Assembly (NCBI RefSeq): GCF_000023445.1
Contig: NC_012881.1
Span: 873,501-937,500, forward strand
DNA: 64,000 nucleotides
Direction: 5' to 3'
Source of the DNA: Maridesulfovibrio salexigens DSM 2638
GTDB taxonomy: Bacteria > Desulfobacterota > Desulfovibrionia > Desulfovibrionales > Desulfovibrionaceae
Position numbers and translations under genes: made by a program. Below the pieces are notes generated by a model. The model was not told where the DNA came from, searched no databases, and worked only from the letters and a program-made list of their open reading frames with translations. Numbering within the stretch: position 1 is the stretch's first letter; the number at the start of each line of letters is the position of its first letter. Below are positions 18,562 through 26,914 of this stretch, one piece after another.

Positions 18562-19220
18562 TTTTCCGGCAGTTTAAGCAGGTTTTCCCGCGCTCCGATC
18601 ATAATCAGCACATCATTTTCACCCAAAGACTCATTGGCTTTGGGGACGAAGTTCAGTTCTTCAGATCCGTTTTTGCGGATGGCGATGACCTGTACTTGAT
18701 AATTATTGGTCAGATCAAGGTCGATAAGAGTCTTGCCTGCCCAGTCTGAGGCCTGACGTTCTTTGATCAGGATGTCGTTCCCCATGGAGAGGTATTCGAT
18801 CATGCCCGGAGTGGACAGCTTATGGGCCAGCTGTTTGGCCGCGAAATGCTCAGGGAAAACGACATAATCCACACCCATTCTGCTGAGCACTTTCTTATGT
18901 GCCACACTGATGGCTTTAACCCAGATTTTGTTGACTCCGATCTCCTGTAAGTTGAGCACTACCAGCACACTTGCTTCCAGCGAGTCGCCAGTGGAAACCA
19001 CCACGTAGTTGAAATCCTGAAAGCTTAGCTGTTCAAGTGTTTTGGGATCGGTGCCGTCAGCCTGAAATACCTGTGCAAGGTAAGGCTTGGCTGCTTTAAC
19101 ACGCTCTTCACTGGTATCAACGCCAACAACATTATGGCCTAGCTTGCGCAGGTTCAAGGCCAGCTCCAGACCGAATTTACCAAGGCCGATGACGCCTACT
19201 TCTATTTTTTCTTTTGCCAT
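18558..19220 (-). CDS. ktrA: K+ uptake regulatory subunit KtrA/TrkA (RCK protein)
   Basis: KtrA is the cytoplasmic gating ring of a Ktr K+ channel-transporter. The 220-residue length fits single-RCK KtrA rather than two-domain TrkA (about 458). The N-terminal Rossmann fold has GVIGLGKFGLELA (residues 9-21) and the acidic GVDTSEERVK ending beta2, which together bind nucleotide. A TrkA_C domain fills about 135-220. The ktrB gene lies just upstream on the same strand, about 100 bp away, with a repeat element between them. K+ accumulation with betaine uptake (36.7-39.8 kb) fits a salt-adapted cell. Confidence 0.92.
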   Translation of the reverse strand: MAKEKIEVGVIGLGKFGLELALNLRKLGHNVVGVDTSEERVKAAKPYLAQVFQADGTDPKTLEQLSFQDFNYVVVSTGDSLEASVLVVLNLQEIGVNKIWVKAISVAHKKVLSRMGVDYVVFPEHFAAKQLAHKLSTPGMIEYLSMGNDILIKERQASDWAGKTLIDLDLTNNYQVQVIAIRKNGSEELNFVPKANESLGENDVLIMIGARENLLKLPEN

Positions 19221-19229
19221 ATTTTTATT

Positions 19230-19299
19230 GCCTCCGGCGGCTTAAAACCTTTTGTAAAAAGGGTTTAAGAATCCCAAAAATTTTTATTAGGCTTCGCCG
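19230..19299. repeat. Intergenic repeat, copy B, between ktrB and ktrA
   Basis: The element begins GCCTCCGGCGGC and ends GGCTTCGCCG, the reverse orientation of copy A. Its centre holds AACCTTTTGTAAAAAGGGTT, a hairpin like that of copy A. It sits inside a likely operon, which is unusual if it terminates transcription. It may reduce ktrA expression relative to ktrB. Confidence 0.7.
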
Positions 19300-19319
19300 A
19301 GTTGTATGTGAAATTTGTT

Positions 19320-20681
19320 TTATCCCAACGGTAAATCGTCTTCCGGCAATCTGTAGCGCGGCTCTTTCTGCCAGCTGTTGATTGCTGTCAGCAGCCATAC
19401 CGGTCCCAATCTTCCTACGAACATCAGGGCTATTATGATTGATTTGCCGGGTCCGCTCAAGTCCGGTGTTACTCCGGTGGAGAGCCCTACTGTGGCAAAG
19501 GCTGAGATTGCTTCGAAAGTAATTTCGATGAAGTGTCCGCGCACTTCGCTGTGCGGCAGGTGGCTTCCTTCTGTTATGCTCAGCATGATGATTGCCGAAC
19601 CGAGGATCACGCTAGCAATGGTCAGCAGGGTCAGAGCGCGGTTAACGCTTTCTTCAGTCAGGGCGTACCAGCCCACTTTGACCTGTGAATGGCCCTTGAC
19701 CTTGGAGATAATGAATCCAACCCAAGTTCGAAAGGTGGTCGTCTTCAAGCCGCCTGCGCATGATCCCGGTGAGCCGCCGATAAGCATCAGACCGATCATA
19801 ACCAGCAGGGAAATGTTGGTCAGGCCGGAAATATCCACGGTATTAAAGCCTGCGGTACGGCAGGTTACGGACTGGAACAGGGCAGCAATTTCATTGACCA
19901 CAGCACCTTCCACCACATGAACTTTGAAGCTTTCGGCAAAAAAGATAGCCAGCCCGCCGACTACGATCAGGAAAAGGCTTGTCTCCAGAACAATGCGGGT
20001 ATGCCAGCTTAAAGTATGGGCTGAAATTTCACCTTTGCGTCTACGCACGAAGTTCATGAATTTATGCCACAGCTCGGTCATGACGTAGAAACCCAGCCCG
20101 CCCATGATAATCAGGGCCATGAAAACGGTGTTGATTCCCAGATGGTTTTTCCATGTTGTCAGACTGTCTGAGTAGAGCGAGAAACCCGCGTTGCAGAATG
20201 CTGAAATGGAATGAAAGACCGCCGAAAACGGATAGAATCCGTCTGGGTCCATGCGGTTAAGCAGCAAAGCTCCCAGTGCTTCAATAGACAGCACCGCCGT
20301 GACCACGCCGACAATAAATTTGCCGATATTAAACGAAGGGTCATGGATTAAAGTTTGACTGACAGCTATCCGGTCCGAGGCACTGACTTTTTTCCCCAGC
20401 AGGTAAATTACCAGACTGGCATAGGTCATAATTCCCAGTCCTCCCAGCTGGATCAGGAAAAGAATTACGCTCTGTCCGGTCCGGCTGAAAAAGGTTCCGG
20501 TGTCCACAACAGCAAGGCCGGTAACGCAGACCGCCGAGGTTGCCGTAAAAATAGCATCAAGAAATGAAAGTTCCTTTCCCGGATGGCAAATGTCTAATTT
20601 CAGCAGCATCCCGCCAATCAAAATAGTAGCGAGAAATGCGTAAATGGGCACCCAGAAAGGAGAAGTCGCTTTGGAATTCAT
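19320..20681 (-). CDS. ktrB: K+ transporter membrane subunit KtrB/TrkH
   Basis: This is the ion-conducting subunit of a Ktr/Trk K+ uptake system in the inner membrane. The 453-residue protein has the four pseudo-repeats of the superfamily, each with a filter loop: TSAVCVTGLAV, ISAFCNAGFSL, SVTCRTAGFNT and ISAFATVGLST. Each carries the conserved glycine. Length is that of KtrB (about 450). It is the first gene of the ktrBA pair, followed by repeat copy B and ktrA. Coupling ion (Na+ in several KtrB proteins) cannot be read from sequence. Confidence 0.93.
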   Translation of the reverse strand: MNSKATSPFWVPIYAFLATILIGGMLLKLDICHPGKELSFLDAIFTATSAVCVTGLAVVDTGTFFSRTGQSVILFLIQLGGLGIMTYASLVIYLLGKKVSASDRIAVSQTLIHDPSFNIGKFIVGVVTAVLSIEALGALLLNRMDPDGFYPFSAVFHSISAFCNAGFSLYSDSLTTWKNHLGINTVFMALIIMGGLGFYVMTELWHKFMNFVRRRKGEISAHTLSWHTRIVLETSLFLIVVGGLAIFFAESFKVHVVEGAVVNEIAALFQSVTCRTAGFNTVDISGLTNISLLVMIGLMLIGGSPGSCAGGLKTTTFRTWVGFIISKVKGHSQVKVGWYALTEESVNRALTLLTIASVILGSAIIMLSITEGSHLPHSEVRGHFIEITFEAISAFATVGLSTGVTPDLSGPGKSIIIALMFVGRLGPVWLLTAINSWQKEPRYRLPEDDLPLG

Positions 20682-20770
20682 ATAGTTCTATTTACGCTTG
20701 AGCGTTAAAGATGGCAAGTTTTGAAGCTATGGAGGGCTAGGTTTGGAAGTGAGCCTTGTGATCTATTTGT

Positions 20771-20855
20771 GAAGCTTATTAAAAAGTTTTGAGGGGATGG
20801 GGTCTGGGGAAGGGGGACTTTTTCAAAAGTCTCCCTTCCCCAGACCCCAGAGGCA
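20771..20855 (-). terminator. Long hairpin terminator after uup (divergent member of the GCCTCCGG repeat family)
   Basis: GGGGTCTGGGGAAGGGGGACTTTT pairs with AAAGTCTCCCTTCCCCAGACCCC as an imperfect stem of over 20 bp. The AGGCAT end abuts the uup stop codon and GAAGCTTATTAAAAAGTTTT lies at the far end, mirroring repeat copy A. It is very likely the uup terminator on the minus strand. Confidence 0.75.
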
Positions 20856-20856
20856 T

Positions 20857-22782
20857 TTAAATCTGTCCTGTTCTTTTTCTGTATTCTTCTAACTTTTCTT
20901 CCACTTCTTCCCAGCGCATGAAGGTGGTTTCGTGCTCAGCTTCGAGGTTTTCGAGCTTGGCTTGTGCGGCGGCCATTTCTTCACCGGACTTTTTGTAGAA
21001 TTCCGGGTCGGCCATGAGATTCTGCATTTCTTCGATTGCCCCTTCCAGCTCTTCGATTTTACCGGGAAGTTCGGTGATTTCAACTTCAAGGGCTTCGAAT
21101 TCTCGCTGTTCCTTGTAGCTGAGCTTTTCCGGACGCGCGTCCGGTGTTTTCTTCGGCTTGGACTTGGGAGCCTTGGGTTTAACATCCTCTTCAGGCTGCT
21201 GACGCTGGCGTACCCAGTCATCATAACCGCCTACGTAATCGTTAACCTGCGCATTGCCTTCAAAGGCGAGGGTTCCGCTGACCACGTTGTTCAGGAATGC
21301 ACGGTCGTGGCTGACGATAATTACTGTGCCGGGATATTCCATGATCCGGTCCTCGAGCAGTTCAAGGGTCTCGGCATCAAGATCGTTTGTAGGTTCGTCC
21401 ATTACCAGCAGGTTGGAAGGGCGGGTGAACAAACGGGCTAAAAGAAGACGGTTGCGTTCCCCGCCGGAAAGCACGCTTACCGGGGAGTTGGCACGATCCG
21501 GTGAGAACAGAAAATCCTTGAGATAACCCATGACATGCTTGTTGCGGCCATTGATGGTTACGGTATCGTTGCCGTCAGCAACGGAGTCGCGCACGGATTT
21601 CTCCGGGTCGAGCTGTTCGCGATGCTGGTCAAAGTAGGAAATTTCGAGCTTGGTACCAAGCTTCACACTACCGGAATCAGGCTTGAGATTGCCCAGCAGA
21701 ACTTGGATCAGGGTTGTTTTACCCGCACCGTTGGGTCCGATAATCCCGACCCTGTCTCCACGCATGATGGTAGTGGAAAGATTCTTAAAGATCGGGTTGC
21801 CGTCCCATGCATAGGATGCGTTTACTGTTTCAGCCACAACCTTACCTGATCGTGCTGCTTCCTGAATTTCGATGGTAGCTTTTCCGGTTCGTTCACGGCG
21901 CTGCTTGCGTTCATCGCGCAGCTTTTTCAGCGCACGCACACGGCCTTCGTTACGGGTGCGGCGGGCTTTGATGCCCTGTCTGATCCATACTTCTTCGCGG
22001 GCAAGTTTTTTATCGAATTCGGACCAGTTCTTTTCTTCGGCATCAAGCAGTTCTTCCTTGCGCTTAAGGAAGGTGTCGTAATCACATGACCAGTCTGCAA
22101 GGTTGCCGCGGTCCAGTTCAATGATTCGGGTGGCGATCTTGCGCAGGAACATGCGGTCGTGAGTGATGAAGATCAGGGTGCGGATGTTCTTGACCAGAAA
22201 TTCTTCAAGCCATGCGATTGAATCAATATCAAGATGGTTGGTAGGTTCGTCCAGAAGCAGTACGTCCGGTTTGGAAGCCAGTGCCCGGGCCAGCAGTGCG
22301 CGTCTTTTCAAACCGCCGGAAAGAGTCTCAAAGCGCATTTCAGCACTGAGTGACAGGCGGGAGATGACCATTTCAATTGTGGTCAGCGCTTCCCATCCGC
22401 CGTGTTTTTCCATGATTTCTTCCACTTCGGAAAGCTTGCAAACATCCCCGCCATTGGCAACTTCAAGGCTGACTGTATGGTAGCGGGTCAGGGCATCTCC
22501 AAGTTCACCGAGTCCCCCGGCAACCACTTCGAAGATAGAACCTTTCAGTACTTCGGGAACTTTCTGGGAAAGTCGGGCAACACTGACCCCTTTCTGATAA
22601 GAGATGTTTCCGCCGTCAGGAACGAGGTCTCCACTCATGAGCCGGAGCAGGGTGGATTTACCTTCCCCGTTACGACCTACAATACAGATTCGTTGACCTT
22701 CTTCCACTTGAAAAGAAACTTTATCCAGCAACTGGGGGCCGCCGAAGGTCATGGAAACATCATTTACACTCATCAAAGCCAT
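20857..22782 (-). CDS. uup: ABC-F family ATPase, Uup-type
   Basis: ABC-F proteins are soluble twin-ATPase proteins that act on the ribosome; Uup is also linked to stability of repeated DNA. The 641-residue protein has two ABC domains. The first has Walker A GRNGEGKST, signature LSGGLKRRAL and Walker B LLLDEPTNHLD. The second has GPNGAGKTT, LSGGERNRLL and LVMDEPTNDLD. Between them is the basic interdomain linker rich in Arg/Lys (about 240-320). A C-terminal extension of about 110 residues, first Pro/Lys-rich and then a long coiled coil, is what separates Uup from EttA and other subfamilies. No transmembrane segments are present, so it is not a transporter. Confidence 0.9.
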   Translation of the reverse strand: MALMSVNDVSMTFGGPQLLDKVSFQVEEGQRICIVGRNGEGKSTLLRLMSGDLVPDGGNISYQKGVSVARLSQKVPEVLKGSIFEVVAGGLGELGDALTRYHTVSLEVANGGDVCKLSEVEEIMEKHGGWEALTTIEMVISRLSLSAEMRFETLSGGLKRRALLARALASKPDVLLLDEPTNHLDIDSIAWLEEFLVKNIRTLIFITHDRMFLRKIATRIIELDRGNLADWSCDYDTFLKRKEELLDAEEKNWSEFDKKLAREEVWIRQGIKARRTRNEGRVRALKKLRDERKQRRERTGKATIEIQEAARSGKVVAETVNASYAWDGNPIFKNLSTTIMRGDRVGIIGPNGAGKTTLIQVLLGNLKPDSGSVKLGTKLEISYFDQHREQLDPEKSVRDSVADGNDTVTINGRNKHVMGYLKDFLFSPDRANSPVSVLSGGERNRLLLARLFTRPSNLLVMDEPTNDLDAETLELLEDRIMEYPGTVIIVSHDRAFLNNVVSGTLAFEGNAQVNDYVGGYDDWVRQRQQPEEDVKPKAPKSKPKKTPDARPEKLSYKEQREFEALEVEITELPGKIEELEGAIEEMQNLMADPEFYKKSGEEMAAAQAKLENLEAEHETTFMRWEEVEEKLEEYRKRTGQI

Positions 22783-22988
22783 TAGTTTAACTCCGCACTA
22801 TACTTGATTAAAAATATAATATAATTAAAGATATGTATTATTAATTTCATTAGTATTCCAAACTTGAGGGCGGCAGTGTAGAATTTTGCCGCCAAAAAGG
22901 GAAGTCCGTTCCTAGGTCCTTAAATGTAGTGCTTTGAGTTACAATCTGTTGACGAAAGCTTTCGCTTAGGGCAGATAACCCATAACGT

Positions 22989-23008
22989 AGCTCCTGCGGA
23001 GTTTTTTT
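22989..23008 (+). terminator. Possible leader terminator upstream of the Hpt gene
   Basis: AGCTCC-TGC-GGAGTT is a short stem (one wobble pair) directly followed by seven T residues, 47 bp before the Hpt start. Further upstream lie a GGCGGCA/TGCCGCC hairpin (22870-22894) and the palindrome CGAAAGCTTTCG. The arrangement resembles an attenuated leader, but no known riboswitch is recognised. Confidence 0.35.
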
Positions 23009-23054
23009 ATTTTGATTTTCAACCCCTGCTTTAAAAGCGGGCGGGATATATAAT

Positions 23055-23456
23055 ATGAGTACCGGCGATAGATTACTGGACATCTTTCAAGATGAGACAC
23101 TGGAACGGCTTGATAATATTGAGACCGGGCTTTTGCAGTTGGAAAACAGCCCTTCAGACCTTACCCCGGAATTGATCAACTCAATTTTCCGTGATGCGCA
23201 TTCTATTAAGGCAGGATCAAATCTACTAAAACTTACAGTTATTGAGGAACTATCCCATAAGCTTGAGAATGTTTTGGAAATGATCCGTTCTGAAGGTCTG
23301 ATCCCAACAGAGCTTATCATTACCGCCTCATTGGAGTCAGTGGATAAATTACGCTCCCTGACCGAAGATGTGCTCAACAGCAATACAAAAAGTATCCGCT
23401 TGCAGAAAACCATGCTTGAGGTTTCAGTGCAACGGGCACTGGCTGGTGAAAGCTAG
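23055..23456 (+). CDS. Stand-alone histidine phosphotransfer (Hpt) domain protein
   Basis: The 133-residue protein is a single four-helix Hpt domain. FRDAHSIKAGS places the phosphoacceptor His at residue 49, and the following LSHKLENVLEMIRSEG helix is typical of CheA P1 domains. Hpt proteins relay phosphate between a sensor and response regulator. No kinase or receiver gene is adjacent, so its partners are encoded elsewhere. A leader of about 270 bp with a possible terminator precedes it, and a clear terminator follows, so it is monocistronic. Confidence 0.88.
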   Translation: MSTGDRLLDIFQDETLERLDNIETGLLQLENSPSDLTPELINSIFRDAHSIKAGSNLLKLTVIEELSHKLENVLEMIRSEGLIPTELIITASLESVDKLRSLTEDVLNSNTKSIRLQKTMLEVSVQRALAGES

Positions 23457-23481
23457 CTCGAACGTGCACAAATAAAATTTT

Positions 23482-23520
23482 AAGCCCCCGTACTGAATTC
23501 AGTGCGGGGGCTTCTTCGTA
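23482..23520 (+). terminator. Terminator after the Hpt gene
   Basis: AAGCCCCCGTACTGAAT pairs with ATTCAGTGCGGGGGCTT as a near-perfect stem, followed by a weak CTTCTTCG tail. It could serve both the Hpt gene and the convergent flavodoxin gene. Confidence 0.8.
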
Positions 23521-23542
23521 AGGATACCTGAGCTGTATTAAT

Positions 23543-23983
23543 TTAAATTTTGTCCGCTATTCCTGAACCCCAGCTTACAATCTCATCGCGTTCCGGGTCG
23601 CCATCGATCTTGAGGCTGTCACCTATGACGACGGCCCCCATTTTTTCGAGTTTTTCTTCGATGGCATCTACTGCACCGCAAAAATAAGTGTAATCGGAGT
23701 CACCGCATCCGAAGACAGATACTTTCTTGCCCTTCAGGTCTGCGTTTTCGAGGGAATCGTAGAGGGGGATGAAGTCGTCCTGCAATTCAATTTCTTCTTC
23801 GCCCCAGGTAGAGCAGCCGAATAGCACGATGTCGTATCCGTTGCCGAGATCGGCAACACTGACATCAGTAACATTTTTAAGTTCCACATCAATTTCTTTG
23901 TTTTCAAACGCTTCAGCCACGTATTCGGCGGCTGTTTCAGTATTTCCGGTAGTAGAGCCGTAAACGATCAGTGATTTGGACAT
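23543..23983 (-). CDS. Flavodoxin
   Basis: This is a short-chain flavodoxin of 146 residues carrying one FMN, a soluble low-potential electron carrier. The phosphate-binding loop is YGSTTGNTE (residues 8-16). The two FMN-flanking loops are [12 protein letters not shown], with the stacking Trp, and [14 protein letters not shown], with the stacking Tyr, exactly as in Desulfovibrio flavodoxins. The start is supported by AAGGAGG. It may supply electrons to low-potential enzymes such as activases or hydrogen metabolism. Divergent from the aroF-type gene. Confidence 0.95.
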   Translation of the reverse strand: MSKSLIVYGSTTGNTETAAEYVAEAFENKEIDVELKNVTDVSVADLGNGYDIVLFGCSTWGEEEIELQDDFIPLYDSLENADLKGKKVSVFGCGDSDYTYFCGAVDAIEEKLEKMGAVVIGDSLKIDGDPERDEIVSWGSGIADKI

Positions 23984-24543
23984 AGTGTCCTCCTTATAAA
24001 TCTGTAATCGGTTTGATAACGTTGTGTTAGTTTGTAGTGAGAGTGAAATTCAAAGTCAATATCAATTTATAAAAATATTAAGAAAATGTGAAAATGTCAG
24101 CCAATCGGTAATTGAGTGTTTACGCCGCGCCTGAGTGGTGTTATGCACTCCTTAAGACTGACCGATATATCGCGGCTCGGCCCGCGCCATTAAATGGTCT
24201 GGCCAGTGCAGCGTTCTCAAAATGTTAGTTTTGAGAGAAATAAAATTTTATTGTTATCGTTAAATTCTTATGTGTGAATTTAACGTGCGCTGAGCCTGCT
24301 TTATCGGGTTCTGCCTCCCCGGCAGGATGTAAGGTCCAACTTCATTTTAAATTGATATTGATTGCGTGAGATTGACACAATCTTTCGTGTTCGGTTCTTT
24401 CCTTTTTATCCCGGCCGATTTTTCCTGCTGTTTTCTGCATAGTCTGTTATATTCAGATTTCATCTTTGCAGTATTTTTCTATCTAGCGCCATCAAACCGG
24501 CCCGGACTTCTTTTCAACTTCAAATATTATGGAGGTCACTACC
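23984..24543. other. 560-bp intergenic region with several hairpins, no gene found
   Basis: This divergent gap between flavodoxin and DAHP synthase has no supportable coding sequence. It contains stable inverted repeats: CTCAAAA/TTTTGAG (about 24214-24233), a perfect 9-bp GTTAAATTC/GAATTTAAC (about 24260-24286) and TCTGCC/GGCAGGA (about 24313-24330). GAGTG/CACTC and CGCGG/CCGCG stems precede them. This could be an aro leader, an unannotated small RNA or both. None of the ncRNA families I know (6S, SRP, RNase P, tmRNA) fits. Confidence 0.4.
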
Positions 24544-25635
24544 ATGAGTGTACAACTTGATGTAACCGGTTTGGATTCCTGGGGTTTCAATAACGACGGT
24601 CCGTTGATCATTGCTGGTCCCTGCAGCGCGGAATCCCGCGAACAGCTGCTTGAAACTGCCCGTGGTATTAAGGACAAAGGCGTGCATATACTGCGCGCTG
24701 GTATCTGGAAGCCTCGTACTCGTCCCGGCTGTTTTGAAGGTATGGGCGAGGAGGGCCTCAAATGGCTGGTTGAAGCCAAAGAGGAAACCGGACTGCCTAT
24801 TTCCTGCGAAACTGCTACTCCTGAGCACGTTGAGCTTTGCCTCAAGTACGGTGTAGACATGATTTGGGTCGGCGCCAGAACCACTGTTAACCCTTTTGCG
24901 GTGCAGGCTTTAGCTGACTCTCTCAAGGGAACCGACATTCCCGTACTGGTTAAAAACCCCATCAACCCTGATGTGGAACTCTGGCTCGGTGCTCTTGAGC
25001 GTATCAACAAAGCCGGTGTTACTAAGCTCGGTGCTATCCATCGCGGTTTTTCCTCCGCCCGTCCCAGTGAATACCGCAATGCGCCCAACTGGAGAATTTT
25101 TATTGAACTGCGCCGACGCACTGACGGCATGCCTATTATCTGTGACCCCAGCCATCTTTGCGGTAAGCGTGAACTTATTCCCGCAGTGGCTCAGAAGTCT
25201 CTTGATCTCCTTTTCGATGGTCTCATGATCGAATCTCACATTAATCCTGATGTGGCTCTTAGTGACAGCAAGCAGCAGTTTACTCCTGAAGATCTCGGCA
25301 AAGTGCTGGACGCCCTTGAAGTAAAGTACTCTGTTGCAGAAGACAAAGAATTTGCTTTGCAGATGGAAAGCAAACGTGCCCGTCTTGAAGAAATTGACGA
25401 TTCCATTGTTGAGCTTCTTGCCGAGCGTATGGCTCTGGGCCGCAAGATCGGTAAAATGAAATGTGAGCGCGGTATTGCTCTCTTGCAGCCTGACCAGTGG
25501 AAGAAAACCGTTGAAAAGCGCACCCGCGAAGGTGTTGCACGCGGTATGGATGAGCACTTCATGCTCCGCATTTTCCAGTACATCCATGAAGAATCTCTGC
25601 GTCAGCAGGAATGCGTGCTGGTCGGGGAAGAATAA
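24544..25635 (+). CDS. Bifunctional DAHP synthase / chorismate mutase
   Basis: The N-terminal ~265 residues are a type I-beta (KDO8PS-like) DAHP synthase, condensing PEP and erythrose 4-phosphate, the first step of aromatic synthesis. Motifs are IAGPCSAES, RAGIWKPRTRPG, PISCETATPEH, PVLVKNP, IHRGFSS and CDPSHLCGKR. The C-terminal ~90 residues (RLEEIDDSIVELLAERMALGRKIGKMK) are an AroQ-type chorismate mutase, giving prephenate. ATG 24544 follows GGAGGT by seven bases; an upstream in-frame ATG would overlap that site. The stop overlaps the aroB start (TAATG), showing tight coupling. Fusion permits feedback control by prephenate-derived products, as known for related fusions. Confidence 0.92.
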   Translation: MSVQLDVTGLDSWGFNNDGPLIIAGPCSAESREQLLETARGIKDKGVHILRAGIWKPRTRPGCFEGMGEEGLKWLVEAKEETGLPISCETATPEHVELCLKYGVDMIWVGARTTVNPFAVQALADSLKGTDIPVLVKNPINPDVELWLGALERINKAGVTKLGAIHRGFSSARPSEYRNAPNWRIFIELRRRTDGMPIICDPSHLCGKRELIPAVAQKSLDLLFDGLMIESHINPDVALSDSKQQFTPEDLGKVLDALEVKYSVAEDKEFALQMESKRARLEEIDDSIVELLAERMALGRKIGKMKCERGIALLQPDQWKKTVEKRTREGVARGMDEHFMLRIFQYIHEESLRQQECVLVGEE

Positions 25636-26723
25636 TGCCCAAGGTCAATGTTGAACTGCGTGGAGAGTTCGATAATTCCTATGAGATCAGCGTGGACTAC
25701 TCTGTAATGGATGAAGTGGTCGCAGATCTCAAGGCGAGGAAATACGGACATACTCCAGTAGTTATCTGCGATGAAAATACTCGTGAGCTTTTCGGTCATG
25801 CCTTGGTCGAAAAGCTCGCTCTTGCAGATGTTGATCCGCTGCTGCTCACTGTTCCCGCCGGAGAAAACAGCAAGTCCCTTGATGTTTTTGGGTCTCTGCT
25901 CGAAGCCATGCTCGAAGCCGGGATCACTCGTCAGGATGTTGTGGTAGCCCTTGGCGGCGGAGTGGTCGGTGATTTGTCCGGTTATGTTGCTGGAAGTTAC
26001 ATGCGCGGCATTAATTTCGTGCAGGTGCCTACAACTCTGCTTTCACAGGTGGATTCCTCTGTGGGCGGCAAAGTTGCGGTGAACATCAAGCATTGGAAGA
26101 ATTATTGCGGCATGTTCTATCAGCCAAAGCGGGTATACACCAATATCTCAGCTCTTGAATCCCTGCCTGAAAGGGAAATTCTCAGCGGGCTGGGCGAAGT
26201 GGTTAAGACTGCTTTCATTGCCGACCGTGAGCTGGTTGATTACCTTGCAGCAAATGCGGACAAAGTCCGTTCCCTTGATCGCGAGGTAATGGCCAAGGTC
26301 GTGTCTCGTTGCTGCGAGATCAAGGCTGATGTTGTTATCCGTGACGAGAAGGAGGGCGGTGTTCGTCGCATCCTTAACTACGGTCACACCGTAGGTCATG
26401 CCATTGAAACATTCGCCGGATATAAGATCTCACACGGTGAGTGCGTTGCATGGGGCATGCGCATTGTCGCTCGGGCCTGCCATAAGGCCGGGATGCTCAG
26501 CGCTGAGGACCTAGCGTTGCATGAAGAACTCATGGACAAACTCGGCCTTGCCACCGGAAAGCTCGACATTCAGTCAGCCAAGATCATGGAACTCATGAAG
26601 AAGGATAAGAAGGTCAAGCAGGGACAGGTTGTGATTGTCGGTCTTGATAGACTGGGTAATGCTGTTGTGCGTGAGGACTTTCCGCTTGAATTGATTGAAG
26701 CTGAACTTGATAAGATGGCTTAA
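25635..26723 (+). CDS. aroB: 3-dehydroquinate synthase
   Basis: AroB converts DAHP to 3-dehydroquinate using NAD+ and a divalent metal, the second shikimate step. The 362-residue protein has the nucleotide loop VVALGGGVVGDLSGYVAG, PTTLLSQVDSSVGGKVAVN, the SGLGEVVKTAF segment with a metal ligand, and the metal-binding LNYGHTVGHAIE and SHGECVAWGM histidines. It starts at the ATG that overlaps the previous stop. Pairing with the DAHP synthase makes a two-step entry cassette. It is the canonical AroB, not the archaeal-type AroB' reported for D. vulgaris. Confidence 0.94.
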   Translation: MPKVNVELRGEFDNSYEISVDYSVMDEVVADLKARKYGHTPVVICDENTRELFGHALVEKLALADVDPLLLTVPAGENSKSLDVFGSLLEAMLEAGITRQDVVVALGGGVVGDLSGYVAGSYMRGINFVQVPTTLLSQVDSSVGGKVAVNIKHWKNYCGMFYQPKRVYTNISALESLPEREILSGLGEVVKTAFIADRELVDYLAANADKVRSLDREVMAKVVSRCCEIKADVVIRDEKEGGVRRILNYGHTVGHAIETFAGYKISHGECVAWGMRIVARACHKAGMLSAEDLALHEELMDKLGLATGKLDIQSAKIMELMKKDKKVKQGQVVIVGLDRLGNAVVREDFPLELIEAELDKMA

Positions 26724-26727
26724 GAAT

Positions 26728-26810
26728 GCCTCCGGCGGCCCTTCGGGGGCCAAAGAAACTTTTTGAAAAAAGTTTCTCTGGACTCTTCAAAAACTTCTAT
26801 TAAGCTTCGC
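26728..26810. repeat. Intergenic repeat, copy C, after aroB
   Basis: GCCTCCGGCGGCCC starts four bases after the aroB stop, followed by a hairpin AGAAACTTTTTGAAAAAAGTTTCT and ending near AAGCTTCGC. It has the same order as copy B and is the inverse of copy A. The hairpin probably terminates aroB transcription. Confidence 0.75.
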
Positions 26811-26914
26811 TCTTTGGTTTAAGAGGCTGTTAAAGAATAATATATTTGCGGGGAACTGGTTGTTTTTCCAGTTTCCCGCTTTATATTTGGGGCTAGAAAC
26901 AACAAGGAGTTCCC

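Noticed and set aside
24366-24560. A hydrophobic 64-codon frame before the DAHP synthase gene
   Set aside because: No ribosome site, overlaps the real start, no family features.
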